Notes: generated from the letters alone by a model not told the origin. DNA of 64,000 bases from Dorea phocaeensis (GCF_900240315.1 NZ_OEPZ01000002.1:62001-126000), one strand, 5' to 3'; shown: positions 9,476 through 18,946, numbered from the stretch's first letter. Program-made: numbers and translations.

Positions 9476-9949
9476 ATGAATATTCTAACTTTATCCGCTA
9501 AAAATTGTATGTCCCATCTGCTTCTCAAGGACACTTTCGATCACTTTTCATTTATTGAGGGTGAAATCACAACCTTTAACACGTTCACTATCGATGGCTT
9601 CCTCAAAAAAGATTTTTTTGACGAGGCACCAGAAGACGTACACTCTCACTGGAAAGATGTGCGGGAATTCTGTTTTCAGATCATTCGAGGAAAACGGACA
9701 CCGCTTAGCTTCAAGATTATCCTCTCTCTTGCTCCGGAAAACTTTGCAGACTTCCTCCTTAAATACGAAGTCAGCGGATTCCGTCCGGAGGATATTCAGG
9801 GAATGTATTTAAACCTCAACTATGACGGTACCCGCTTAACTTGTACTACCGGTATCTCTCTGAAATTGTTCACTATGGATAAGACACTGGAAAAAGCATG
9901 GGATGATGCAGCACAGAAGAAACTGTTGGAACTGGAATTGGTTATATGA
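9476..9949 (+). CDS. Uncharacterised DUF5721-like protein
   Basis: Soluble 157-residue protein without signal peptide or membrane span; starts MNILTLSAKNCMSHLLL after AAAAGGAGCTTTT. It resembles the short Lachnospiraceae family DUF5721, for which no function is known; the assignment is from pattern memory. It is one of few plus-strand genes in this part, transcribed divergently from the SGNH operon, and its last eight bases overlap the end of the convergent gene at 9942. No motif that suggests catalysis is visible. Confidence 0.7.
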   Translation: MNILTLSAKNCMSHLLLKDTFDHFSFIEGEITTFNTFTIDGFLKKDFFDEAPEDVHSHWKDVREFCFQIIRGKRTPLSFKIILSLAPENFADFLLKYEVSGFRPEDIQGMYLNLNYDGTRLTCTTGISLKLFTMDKTLEKAWDDAAQKKLLELELVI

Positions 9950-11450
9950 TACCCTCATACTCCCATGTAATTCCATGATCTGCTGAGCGAAATACAATTC
10001 CAGTGCTTTCACTCGCCTCTGTTGTAACCATTACCTTCAATATATCTCCATCTTTCTGCGGCATATGGAAATAATCGTAATCTTCCACCGTATATCCGTA
10101 TTCTTCTGCAACTGCCGGCATTTCTATTACTGCACTCATAGGAAATTCTATTTTTTCAAAAGACAGTCCCCCATCTCTAGTCGCATATAACGCCGAACCC
10201 GACTGTGATGCTCCTGTAAGTCCAATCACTCCAAACTGCTCGTCAAAAAATACCAGACCTTCCGTCACTCCGATTTGCCCGCCGAATGGATCTTCATTGA
10301 TTCTCTCCCACGTTTTTCCCGCATCCACACTCTTTTCCATCACGTAGTATCTGCTTCCTGCAGCAGCATCAGCAACCACCAAGCGCCATCCTTTCTGCTC
10401 ATTCAAGAAAAAATACATCGTTCCATCACTTTGATCGATGGTCCAAAGCTTGGTATCTTTTGCCGATTCTACTTGCTGCTGTGTATTTTTTTGTTTTATT
10501 TCCTTTTGACTAATATATTCCGGCTCCATCATATAGCGTACCGGCGTCACGCTCTCCACTTCCGGTATATGAAGTGATACTTCAAACCCGATGATCTCAC
10601 CGCCATTTCTAAGCTGTTTAAAATATTCGTTTCCCCTCAATACTCCATATCCTTCTTGTCCTTTGGAACTTCCTTCGATATATTGCAGACCTTCTTCTGT
10701 CTGAAATGCCCTGCGCCCCATATAAAGGATCTCATATGTCTGTGATTGTCCGCTATACTCTGCCCATTCCTTTACCTGATTTTTCCAGTCTGCCTTTTCC
10801 AAAATCTCGCTCATTGGAGACAAGCGCATATCTTCCTCATATTCTCCGCCTGCATTGCCGTCTGTCCAGACTGTCATAGTATCACTTTTTTGGGAATTGT
10901 ACTCAATGAGATACGTATTTTTCTTCCCTTTCTCATCCTGCCCGTACAACAAGGTGTCAATGCTCTGAATTCCCCCGGTTTCATCAAAGGACACCTGAAA
11001 TCTTCCCGATACATAGAGCGTTTCCGGCAGTTTTAATCCCTGCTCTAAGTCCGATAAGATTCCTTCGACTCCGCTTTCATATAAATTATTATGTTCTAAC
11101 GCAATCTCTTTTTTGTGCGTCCATTCATACACCTTCCAGGACAACGCACCATTGTACGGAATTGCAGAATAAATGATGCGCCCTCCAAAGAACAATGTCA
11201 CAGCAAGCATCACTACAAGTTCTATAGAAAAAATTTTCTTTTTCATTCCATTTTCAGAGTCTTCTTTTTTCTGATGTTTTCTTCCAATCAGCCACATAAC
11301 CAAAGTGCACACGAGCCCCAATAGCACAACCAGCAATTTGAGCATATGACTTCGCAGTCCTCCATATTGACATAAATGCCATAATTGATACAGCATTACA
11401 ATGTAAAATACCAGGCTTAATTTTCCACCAATCCTATATACGTGCAACAT
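9942..11450 (-). CDS. Membrane protein with extracytoplasmic BNR-like repeats
   Basis: 502-residue protein of unknown function. Three N-terminal membrane spans (about 12-28, 37-56, 71-95) are followed by a large domain of about 400 residues. Its C-terminal half holds three sialidase-type BNR/Asp-box repeats: SVDAGKTWERI, TRDGGLSFEKI and SADHGITWEYEG. These mark a beta-propeller-like fold but none of the sialidase catalytic residues is recognisable, so a binding or sensing role is more likely. It is a single-gene unit: own promoter at 11546-11574, ribosome site TTGGAGGGAG, terminator of the neighbouring operon upstream. Confidence 0.72.
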   Translation of the reverse strand: MLHVYRIGGKLSLVFYIVMLYQLWHLCQYGGLRSHMLKLLVVLLGLVCTLVMWLIGRKHQKKEDSENGMKKKIFSIELVVMLAVTLFFGGRIIYSAIPYNGALSWKVYEWTHKKEIALEHNNLYESGVEGILSDLEQGLKLPETLYVSGRFQVSFDETGGIQSIDTLLYGQDEKGKKNTYLIEYNSQKSDTMTVWTDGNAGGEYEEDMRLSPMSEILEKADWKNQVKEWAEYSGQSQTYEILYMGRRAFQTEEGLQYIEGSSKGQEGYGVLRGNEYFKQLRNGGEIIGFEVSLHIPEVESVTPVRYMMEPEYISQKEIKQKNTQQQVESAKDTKLWTIDQSDGTMYFFLNEQKGWRLVVADAAAGSRYYVMEKSVDAGKTWERINEDPFGGQIGVTEGLVFFDEQFGVIGLTGASQSGSALYATRDGGLSFEKIEFPMSAVIEMPAVAEEYGYTVEDYDYFHMPQKDGDILKVMVTTEASESTGIVFRSADHGITWEYEGII

Positions 11451-11545
11451 AATTCTCCCTCCAAAATCATAGAAACCACACCGTTTTCATGTCATTGTCA
11501 GTTATTCGTAAAAATATCTTTCTAATGTTTATGATATTTACATAA

Positions 11546-11574
11546 ATATTACATATGTAGGAATTAAAAGTCAA
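11546..11574 (-). promoter_or_regulatory. Sigma-A promoter for the BNR-repeat protein
   Basis: Minus strand TTGACT (11569-11574), 17-base spacer, TAATAT (11546-11551). The leader to the ATG at 11450 is about 90 bases. Confidence 0.72.
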
Positions 11575-11638
11575 GTAAATTTGCAAATACCTTTTAGGTG
11601 TTTTCATTGCATTCAACATATGCCTGTGCTAAAATAAG

Positions 11639-11680
11639 AAAAAGGAAGACTGAGGCTCCATCGCCCCAGTCTTCCTTTTT
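11639..11680 (-). terminator. Rho-independent terminator of the ABC exporter genes
   Basis: Perfect 14-bp stem AAAAAGGAAGACTG / CAGTCTTCCTTTTT with a 14-base loop, T-rich on both sides, 20 bp after the stop of the ABC permease on the minus strand. Confidence 0.88.
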
Positions 11681-11699
11681 ATATCCTTCTCCTTATTTG

Positions 11700-14192
11700 T
11701 TACTCCACCGCGCGGATTCTTTCTACCACTGACTTTTTCCTGCCAATCAACCGCTCAACAATAAGTGGCACTGCCACACATACGACTACTACAATAACCG
11801 CCATAATAAAGACAGGAAAGACCGGAATCATAAAAGGTACTCCCCGATAATTCATGGACTGGTACAGATAATAAGTTACCGCGGTTCCTATCGTTGCTGT
11901 CAAAAACAAAGAGGTTCCCGCAAATAGCAAGCCTTCTATTATTAGCATCCGGCGCATCTGTTTCTCCGTCATTCCCACACTTTCCAAAATTGCTAATTCC
12001 GTCTGGCGGCTCTGTATATTTCCGGTCATTGTATTGACATAATTCAAAATTCCAATCAACGCCAAAATCAACACAACTCCTATGCCTACACCCATCATAT
12101 TTCCCTGTGCCTTCTCTACATCTTCTGCTTCTTCTATCTTAGAATCAAAGGAGAAATCTTTGTAATACGAACTGTCATTCATTAATTGCATAAGCGCATT
12201 TTCCGTTTCTTTTTGGTATTCTTCTTCGTACTTAATTCCCACTTTGGATACATAAGTATTGTCTGCAAACTCTTCTATCGCCCGATCACTGACGATCATA
12301 GTTGGCGGCATACCAAGGAGAGCCCCCGTATAATAGTTCTCATCTGTCAAACCTGCAATTTTAAATGTTCTTGTATGCTCTCCATTTCCATATTCTGCAC
12401 AAGTAATCTCTTTTCCTGTAAGATCACTATTCTTAAATTCCAGACTGTTCCGATAGATTAAGCAAGTCTCTCCGGAAAGGAAACTTTCTTTATCTATCGG
12501 ATGTTCCAGTAATTGATTCAGATAATCAAAGTCCATTTCATCAATGCCAATCATAAATGAGCCAAAATTCTCCGGATGTTCCTGATGTTCTTTCCGGTCT
12601 TCTTCATATGGATAATACATCCACATATCATAACTTTCTTCCATCCATTTATCGATCACTTCCGATTCCCATGGAAACATAATTTCTGCACTCTTAATAG
12701 GATGAACGCCTTTGACACCTTCTGTTTTTTTCATTTGCTCCAGCATGGTTTCATCGATAATCTGCGTCCAATCATTATGGTTTTCCTCCTTGAGCGTGTC
12801 ATTTTCCACGACCAGATCAAGATTCATATAATTTCCTACGATTGTCCGTGGTCCTTCGCTTTTAAGAAGTGTAACCAGACACAGAAATACACACAGGCTA
12901 ACCGTCAAGGACAACACCACCACAACCGTTTTTTTCTTATCTTTTGCAAGTTGTTCCTTCGCCATTCGTAAGATCAGATTTCCATTTCCGGTTTTCCGCA
13001 TACTCTTCTTTCCTGTCTGTGCGCGGTAGCCAAGGGCTTCCACCGGAGATATAGAAACTGCCAGCTTCGCCGGCTTCCTGCTTCCCATATAAATGGTAAC
13101 GCCTGTAAGTAAAATAGTAAGCAAAAACACAAGTGGATGAAAGCGTACTTCAATGACTGCCTCCCGTATTCCCAATGCCTTCACCACTTCTGGAATCAGG
13201 AAAAATGCCACAAGACTTCCGACTGCAAGTCCAACTGTCATCCCAATCGATGCAATAAAAATCATTTGTCTGTGCATAAAGCGGTAAATTTGCCTTCCGG
13301 TCATCCCCACCGTCTGCAAAAGTCCATAATAGCGGACGTTCCCAGATACCGAGAGATATAAAATATTGTAAATCAACAAATACGCACTGAAACAAGTAAT
13401 CAGTACCAAACCGATCATTCCCATAAGAATCTCTAACGCATTGCTGTAATCAGACAGAAAAAATAAGTTCTGCTGTTTTTCCAGCTCCATACTTGCAAGA
13501 AACACATCCTGTTCTTTCTTCGGCATATATTTCTTCTCAAAGTCAAGATAATACCTCGTACTCCTCACATCATAAAGTTCATAACCGGACTGTTCAAAAT
13601 ACGCTTTTGACATATAAAAAGTATCTGTATCACCATAGCCTTCCCACATACCGGAAATGCGAAATTCTTTTGTATAGCTTCCGTTTTTGTCCGCGTATTT
13701 CATCTGAAAGGAATCTCCGATTTCAAAATTTTCCAGACCGCATTCCTTCAGCGCGTCCACCGACACCATCACTTCATTTTCCTTGGTTGGATATTTTCCC
13801 TTCACCCATTTGACCGCAGGTCTCTTAATCTGATTCCAATAAGAATCATCTGCCCATATCAAGCCGACATTCGGTGTTTTATCTTTTTCTGTCTCCTCCA
13901 CATAACCACAGACTACCACCGCTCCGGTTTCTTTTATGTCCGGATTCTTTTCACACACCGCCTCCTGCTCTTTGGTAAGCCCATATAAAATGGCATCATA
14001 TTCCCCTCCATTGAGGCGGATATTCTGGGTTTTCTGCATTTTAAAATATGTAATGCCCACCGTAAATACACTGAACAGCATAAAGGTCGCAAGCGCCACC
14101 GCCATAATCATAATCAGGCTTCGTCTCCGGTTGTTGTTAAGAGAACGCCCCGCCATACGACTGATCACCTTCTGATTATTATTCTTAATCAT
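11700..14192 (-). CDS. ABC exporter permease, FtsX/MacB type
   Basis: Membrane permease of about 830 residues with two FtsX domains: one N-terminal span, a large extracytoplasmic domain, three spans with LLIYNILYLSVSGNVRYYG and GMTGRQIYRFMHRQ, a second anchor and extracytoplasmic domain, and a C-terminal block with SRQTELAILESVGMTEKQM. This duplicated layout is typical of Gram-positive antimicrobial-peptide or lipoprotein exporters. It is the partner of the ATPase just upstream (8-bp overlap). Start placed at ATG 14192 after GGTGAG; a GTG at 14201 is in frame but less well placed. A response regulator and kinase gene pair lies just upstream, suggesting signal-induced expression. Substrate unknown. 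Confidence 0.9.
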   Translation of the reverse strand: MIKNNNQKVISRMAGRSLNNNRRRSLIMIMAVALATFMLFSVFTVGITYFKMQKTQNIRLNGGEYDAILYGLTKEQEAVCEKNPDIKETGAVVVCGYVEETEKDKTPNVGLIWADDSYWNQIKRPAVKWVKGKYPTKENEVMVSVDALKECGLENFEIGDSFQMKYADKNGSYTKEFRISGMWEGYGDTDTFYMSKAYFEQSGYELYDVRSTRYYLDFEKKYMPKKEQDVFLASMELEKQQNLFFLSDYSNALEILMGMIGLVLITCFSAYLLIYNILYLSVSGNVRYYGLLQTVGMTGRQIYRFMHRQMIFIASIGMTVGLAVGSLVAFFLIPEVVKALGIREAVIEVRFHPLVFLLTILLTGVTIYMGSRKPAKLAVSISPVEALGYRAQTGKKSMRKTGNGNLILRMAKEQLAKDKKKTVVVVLSLTVSLCVFLCLVTLLKSEGPRTIVGNYMNLDLVVENDTLKEENHNDWTQIIDETMLEQMKKTEGVKGVHPIKSAEIMFPWESEVIDKWMEESYDMWMYYPYEEDRKEHQEHPENFGSFMIGIDEMDFDYLNQLLEHPIDKESFLSGETCLIYRNSLEFKNSDLTGKEITCAEYGNGEHTRTFKIAGLTDENYYTGALLGMPPTMIVSDRAIEEFADNTYVSKVGIKYEEEYQKETENALMQLMNDSSYYKDFSFDSKIEEAEDVEKAQGNMMGVGIGVVLILALIGILNYVNTMTGNIQSRQTELAILESVGMTEKQMRRMLIIEGLLFAGTSLFLTATIGTAVTYYLYQSMNYRGVPFMIPVFPVFIMAVIVVVVCVAVPLIVERLIGRKKSVVERIRAVE

Positions 14193-14874
14193 CAAGCTCA
14201 CCCGCCTTTACTACATGACCGTCCTCAATTCTCACAATACGGTCCGCCATCTGGGCAATATCCTGATCGTGGGTGATTAAAATCACCGTCTGCTTAAACT
14301 GGCGCGCCACCATTTTCAGAAGTCCCATAACATCATGGCTAGTTGCTGTATCAAGATTTCCAGTGGGTTCATCGGCTAAAATGATGCTCGGCTTTGATGC
14401 AATTGCCCTTGCGATTGCTACCCTCTGCTGCTGTCCGCCGGATAGGGTATTCGGAAGCGCTTCCCGCTTTTCATCCAATTGAAGAAGCTCTAAGATCTCG
14501 TCTACAAATTCTCTGTCAATGTGTTTTCCATCTAATTCAATGGGAAGAACTACATTTTCATATACATTGAGATCCGGCACCAAATTATAACTCTGGAATA
14601 CGAAGCCCACCTTCCTTCTGCGGAAGATTGCAAGCTGTTCTTTACTAAGCTTTCCAAGCGCCTTATCCCCTACATATACTTCCCCCGAAGTCGGCGTATC
14701 CAATCCGCCGATCATATGTAAAAGCGTACTTTTCCCGCTTCCCGATTTTCCGATGATCGCCACAAACTCCTGCTCTCTCACTGCAAAATTCACATCATCC
14801 AATGCTTTCACCGTATGAGTTCCCAAACGATAATATTTTTTTAGATTTTTCGTCTTCACAATCCATGATTCCAT
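14185..14874 (-). CDS. ABC exporter ATPase (LolD/MacB-like)
   Basis: 229-residue ATP-binding subunit with Walker A GKSGSGKST (42-50), Q-loop FVFQSYNL, signature LSGGQQQR (144-151) and Walker B ILADEP (165-170) followed by TGNLD, the hallmark of the MacB/LolD/BceA subfamily. It powers the FtsX permease encoded immediately downstream. The ATG follows AGGAGACTAAAAT. A terminator lies between this gene and the upstream histidine kinase, so the exporter probably has its own promoter in the interval 14875-14935. Confidence 0.95.
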   Translation of the reverse strand: MESWIVKTKNLKKYYRLGTHTVKALDDVNFAVREQEFVAIIGKSGSGKSTLLHMIGGLDTPTSGEVYVGDKALGKLSKEQLAIFRRRKVGFVFQSYNLVPDLNVYENVVLPIELDGKHIDREFVDEILELLQLDEKREALPNTLSGGQQQRVAIARAIASKPSIILADEPTGNLDTATSHDVMGLLKMVARQFKQTVILITHDQDIAQMADRIVRIEDGHVVKAGELDD

Positions 14875-14935
14875 ATTTTAGTCTCCTTTTCTCGTAATCC
14901 AGAAAGCTTTTTCTTTCTAAGGAAATCATACGAAT

Positions 14936-14971
14936 GAAAAATCACAAACCAGTTACGATTTGTGATTTTTT
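14936..14971 (-). terminator. Terminator after the two-component system
   Basis: Perfect stem AAAAATCACAAA / TTTGTGATTTTT with a 10-base loop, about 20 bp after the kinase stop on the minus strand; it separates the kinase/regulator pair from the ABC exporter. Confidence 0.85.
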
Positions 14972-14991
14972 CCATCTTTTTTCTGTCCTTT

Positions 14992-15915
14992 TTATCCTTC
15001 ATTCGGAAAATACAGCCTGAACTCTGCCCCTCGCCCTACCTCTGAGCGCACTTCAATATATCCGTTCTGCAATTCCATAATCTGTCTTGCAAGGTAAAGT
15101 CCGATTCCGATACCTTCCTGTTCATGTACCTCCGGTTCCCGATAGAAGCGTGTGAAAATCTGTGCCTGCCGCTCTGTGGCAATCCCTTTTCCTGTATCTT
15201 GAATGCTAAGCCTTGTAAAAATCTCCTGAAGCTTGATCTCAATATGAATCTTTCCTCCTGCCTCTGTATATTTTACTGCATTATCCAAAAGATTGAAAAT
15301 CGCTTCTTCCGTCCACTTTCTGTCATGGAAGATTGGGAATTTTCCTTCTGCATCCACCGATATTTCAATCTGCTTCTTTGCTGCCAGCGGTACAATCTGA
15401 GCCACCGCATGTGAAAGTGTCTGCACCAGATCTTCCTTTTCTTTTTTAATAAGAATAACTCCCGTCTCAAGTCTCGACATCTTGACCATATTCTGAAACA
15501 AGAAATCAAGCTTATCAATCTGTTTCTCCATTTTCACAAGATATTCCTGCCCTCGCTTGGAAGTCAGTTCCTTAGACAAAATTTCAAGATAAAGTTTCTG
15601 ATTGGCAATCGGTGTCTTCGTCTGATGGGAAATATCAGAAATCAACTCTTTGATGGTCTCCTTTTGCTTTCGGTTGGCATCCTGCCTTACTTTCCATACC
15701 TTCGAAAGTCTGCCTAACTTCTCATTGATTTTTCCATATAAAGTGTCTTCCATCTCTTCTGCGTCTTCCATCTCTTTGTCAGAAAGCAGATCATCCAGAT
15801 GTCTTTCAAGACGGTCGGCGAAATCATAAACATCCTTCTTTTGCTTATAAAGTTTATATAACAATAAAATAATTAACAATAATAAACATATAATCACTAT
15901 GATAAATCCAACCAT
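14992..15915 (-). CDS. Sensor histidine kinase with a single membrane span
   Basis: 307-residue kinase. Only one hydrophobic segment (about 4-22) precedes a charged cytoplasmic linker; there is no extracytoplasmic sensing domain. HisKA has the phospho-acceptor in ISDISHQTKTPIANQ (His97); HATPase_c carries FNLLDNAVKYT (N box), DTGKGI and GIGIGLYLA (G boxes). It phosphorylates the response regulator encoded upstream (19-bp overlap). Lack of a sensor domain together with a neighbouring FtsX-type exporter recalls BceS/VncS systems, in which the transporter itself does the sensing; that is inference here. Confidence 0.92.
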   Translation of the reverse strand: MVGFIIVIICLLLLIILLLYKLYKQKKDVYDFADRLERHLDDLLSDKEMEDAEEMEDTLYGKINEKLGRLSKVWKVRQDANRKQKETIKELISDISHQTKTPIANQKLYLEILSKELTSKRGQEYLVKMEKQIDKLDFLFQNMVKMSRLETGVILIKKEKEDLVQTLSHAVAQIVPLAAKKQIEISVDAEGKFPIFHDRKWTEEAIFNLLDNAVKYTEAGGKIHIEIKLQEIFTRLSIQDTGKGIATERQAQIFTRFYREPEVHEQEGIGIGLYLARQIMELQNGYIEVRSEVGRGAEFRLYFPNEG

Positions 15916-16571
15916 TGATATCCCATCCCATATACATTTGAAATATATTTGTGCTGCGTATCTTCAATCTTTCCCCGCAGACGGTTCACATTTACAACCA
16001 GCGTATGTTTATCTACAAACTGGCCGTCACAATCCCACAAACGCTCCAACAAAACATTGTAAGTGAGAAGCTGGCGCCTATGCTCCAGAAAGACTTGCAA
16101 AAGCTTAAATTCTGTAGGCGTCAGCGAACAAGGCTTCCCGTTTACTTCCACCTTAGCTTTCGACAAATCTGCCCTGAGATATCCGTCATCAAATACGTTG
16201 TCTTCCTCCTCGGACACAAGCTTTAGCATGACGCGAATCTTTTTCAACAGAATTTTCATGGAAAATGGTTTGGTCACATAATCTTCTGCGCCAAGCTCAT
16301 ACCCCAAGAGCGCGTCTTCCTCCAAATCTCTGGCTGTCAAAAACAAAACAGGAACGTCCTTCTTTTCCTTCACCCATTTACAAAACGTGAAGCCTTCCCC
16401 ATCAGGAAGATTTACGTCCAACAAGATAAGATCCGGCTCCTGCTCGTGATATCTGTCCCTCGCCTCTTTTATGGAGTATGCAGAAGACACCTCGTATCGT
16501 TCCTGCCGAAGCATATACGTAATACTTTCATTTAATTCATAATCATCTTCTACTAGTAATATGGTCTGCAT
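15897..16571 (-). CDS. OmpR-family response regulator
   Basis: 224-residue DNA-binding regulator. The receiver domain carries the acidic pair in VEDD (9-10), phospho-acceptor Asp52 in LLDVNLPDG and the conserved lysine in DYVTKPF. The C-terminal winged helix (about 130-222) has the usual SLTPTEFKLL and VVNVNRLRGKIE segments. It is the partner of the kinase it overlaps and probably controls the ABC exporter genes downstream. Confidence 0.95.
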   Translation of the reverse strand: MQTILLVEDDYELNESITYMLRQERYEVSSAYSIKEARDRYHEQEPDLILLDVNLPDGEGFTFCKWVKEKKDVPVLFLTARDLEEDALLGYELGAEDYVTKPFSMKILLKKIRVMLKLVSEEEDNVFDDGYLRADLSKAKVEVNGKPCSLTPTEFKLLQVFLEHRRQLLTYNVLLERLWDCDGQFVDKHTLVVNVNRLRGKIEDTQHKYISNVYGMGYQWLDLS

Positions 16572-16657
16572 GAAAATCTACCTCTTAACGTTCTGATATG
16601 TTTCTTACTTTTCTTTCTCCACTTTACAACTTTCTCATGGCATTTTCAATTCAAAAA

Positions 16658-16699
16658 AAACGAGAGCAACAAGAAATCCTTTTCTTGCTACTCTCGTTT
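16658..16699 (-). terminator. Terminator of htpG
   Basis: Long hairpin with outer stem AAACGAGAG / CTCTCGTTT and inner stem CAAGAAA / TTTCTTG around a 3-by-3 internal loop, followed on the minus strand by a run of eight T; 35 bp after the htpG stop. Confidence 0.88.
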
Positions 16700-16733
16700 G
16701 CTATATTTTTATATGTTATAAAATTTACGGAAC

Positions 16734-18791
16734 TTATTTTGTAAGCAGCATCATAATCTCATTGCTTCTCTTTACAAAAGCGGTCATCTCGTCCGGATTC
16801 AGCGGTTTGTGCGCAAGCATTGCCAAATCATAAAGCTGTTTACAGATCACACCTGCATGCTCATCCTCCTGATGCTCTGCCACATACTGTACCAGTGGAT
16901 GATTTGCATTCAGAATCAGCGCTGTCTCCATTCCCATATCCATTCCTGCCATGCCATACATCTTCATCATTTCCTGCATACGGCGGCTCTGCTCAGACAG
17001 GGTAATCATGGATGCCACGCTGTCATCTTTCAGCTTCTCAATCTTTACATCCAGCTTGTCATTGCCAAGCTCTTTGCGGAAGATCTCAATCAGGCTGTCA
17101 GATGTCTTCTTGAATGCTTCCTTTTCTTCCTCACTGATCTCTTCCTTAACATCTCCCGTTACATCGGCATCAATTCTCTGGAAACGAACCGTTGGATTTC
17201 TCTGCTCTAACTGGGTAATAAATGCAGAATCAATGTTATGATTCAAGATCACTGCGTCCTTGCTCTGGTTACGGAACAGGTTAATATACTGGCTCTGCTG
17301 AACCTCATCCGTCACATAATAGATCGTAGTCTTGATCTCTTCCACCTTATTATCATCTGGATTCTCGGCATTTTCACCCTGATGATCATTTGGCTCTACG
17401 GTTTCTCCGCCATTTTCCTCGATACAGTCTTTCAGCGTCAGATACTTAGAATCCAAATTCTTGAACAGGATTGCATCTTTCATCTTATCGCAAAACTTTT
17501 CATCTTTTAAGCAGCCGAATTTGATGAATGGACTGATATTATCCCAATATTTCTCATATTCTTCCCGTTTGGTCTTACACATACCAGACAATTTATCGGA
17601 AACTTTCTTTGCAATATAATCTGCAATCTTTGTCACAAATCCATCGTTCTGAAGCGCACTTCTTGATACGTTCAATGGAAGATCCGGACAGTCAATGACA
17701 CCCTTTAATACCATCAGGAACTCAGGAATCACTTCCTTAATATTGTCTGCGATAAATACTTGATTGTTATATAATTTGATCGTTCCCTCAATGGAATCAT
17801 ATTCTGTGTTGATTCTTGGGAAGTACAGGATTCCCTTCAGGTTAAATGGATAATCCATATTCAGATGAATCCAGAATAATGGCTCCTTGTAGTCTAAGAA
17901 TACCTTGCGGTAGAATTCCTGATAATCTTCATCACTGCACTCATTCGGGTGTTTTGCCCACAGTGGATGAACGTCGCTGATAGATACCGGGCGCTTCTTA
18001 ATCTTCACCTTTTCCTTGGCAGGAGAAACTTCTACCATCTCTTTTTCGCCATTTTCATTTTCTTTTTCTTCCATCTTGGCATCTTCGTGGATGTGCTCGA
18101 TCACCTCGTCATCCTCTTTTAAATCTGCCTCGTCGATGGTCTCGTACTCTGGCTCTGCATTCGCATTACTTAAGAAAATCTCTACAGGCATGAAGGAACA
18201 ATATTTCTCCAATACCTCTCGAACACGGTATTCATTCGCAAATTCAATGCTGTCCTCATTCAGATACAGGGTAATCTCCGTACCTACCCCTTCTTTGGTT
18301 CCATCCTCCATCTCATACTCGGTACCCCCGTTGCTGACCCAGTGTACCGCTGTCGCTCCATCTTTATAAGACAGGGTGTCAATATGAACCTCATCTGCTA
18401 CCATAAATGCAGAGTAGAATCCCAGTCCAAAGTGACCGATCATATCGTCTTCTGTTGTTTTATCTTTATATTTCTCCAAAAACTGTGTTGCGCCAGAAAA
18501 TGCAATCTGTGTAATATATTCTTCAACCTCATCCGCAGTCATTCCCAATCCGGTATCGATAAATTTCAATGTCTTTTCTTCCGGATTTACTACAACCTGA
18601 ATGGATGCTTTATAATCGTCCGGAATCTGATACTCTCCCATCATATCCAGTTTCTTCAACTTGGTAATCGCATCACATCCATTGGAAATCATCTCACGAA
18701 TAAAGATGTCATGATCGGAATATACCCATTTCTTAATAATTGGAAATATATTCTCGCTACTGATTGATAAACTACCCTTTTTTGCTGCCAT
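16734..18791 (-). CDS. htpG: Molecular chaperone HtpG (Hsp90) with charged linker
   Basis: ATP-dependent chaperone, about 685 residues against about 625 for E. coli HtpG. The GHKL ATPase domain has ISNGCDAITKL, DTGLGMT and GHFGLGFYSAFMV; the middle domain has VSISDVHPLW and the client-binding region follows. Extra length comes mainly from an acidic/lysine-rich insert at about 213-267 between N-terminal and middle domains, at the place of the eukaryotic Hsp90 charged linker, and a second acidic insert near 465-485. Start is the ATG at 18791, eight bases after AGGAG; the GTG at 18800 falls within the ribosome-site spacer. Expression should be heat-controlled by HrcA, given the CIRCE element and promoter just upstream. 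Confidence 0.96.
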   Translation of the reverse strand: MAAKKGSLSISSENIFPIIKKWVYSDHDIFIREMISNGCDAITKLKKLDMMGEYQIPDDYKASIQVVVNPEEKTLKFIDTGLGMTADEVEEYITQIAFSGATQFLEKYKDKTTEDDMIGHFGLGFYSAFMVADEVHIDTLSYKDGATAVHWVSNGGTEYEMEDGTKEGVGTEITLYLNEDSIEFANEYRVREVLEKYCSFMPVEIFLSNANAEPEYETIDEADLKEDDEVIEHIHEDAKMEEKENENGEKEMVEVSPAKEKVKIKKRPVSISDVHPLWAKHPNECSDEDYQEFYRKVFLDYKEPLFWIHLNMDYPFNLKGILYFPRINTEYDSIEGTIKLYNNQVFIADNIKEVIPEFLMVLKGVIDCPDLPLNVSRSALQNDGFVTKIADYIAKKVSDKLSGMCKTKREEYEKYWDNISPFIKFGCLKDEKFCDKMKDAILFKNLDSKYLTLKDCIEENGGETVEPNDHQGENAENPDDNKVEEIKTTIYYVTDEVQQSQYINLFRNQSKDAVILNHNIDSAFITQLEQRNPTVRFQRIDADVTGDVKEEISEEEKEAFKKTSDSLIEIFRKELGNDKLDVKIEKLKDDSVASMITLSEQSRRMQEMMKMYGMAGMDMGMETALILNANHPLVQYVAEHQEDEHAGVICKQLYDLAMLAHKPLNPDEMTAFVKRSNEIMMLLTK

Positions 18792-18849
18792 ATTTATCAC
18801 TCCTATTTTTATATTAAGGCGAACCTTCCGCCTTTTTTATCTAATGGAT

Positions 18850-18878
18850 ATGATAATACGCGTCCGCCTAAAAGTCAA
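18850..18878 (-). promoter_or_regulatory. Sigma-A promoter of htpG
   Basis: Minus strand TTGACT (18873-18878), 17-base spacer, TATCAT (18850-18855), about 60 bp before the htpG start. Confidence 0.85.
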
Positions 18879-18885
18879 CACAAAA

Positions 18886-18912
18886 TTAGCACTCTTTATC
18901 AAAGAGTGCTAA
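18886..18912. promoter_or_regulatory. CIRCE element (HrcA operator)
   Basis: Perfect match to the CIRCE inverted repeat: TTAGCACTC, nine-base spacer, GAGTGCTAA. It sits seven bases upstream of the htpG -35 box and 35 bp after the stop of the ABC permease. HrcA binding here would repress htpG until heat or misfolding stress. The hairpin with a following TTTT on the minus strand might also act as a weak terminator for the upstream ABC genes. Confidence 0.95.
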
Positions 18913-18946
18913 TAATTGAATGAAAACTATAAAATTTTTATAAACT

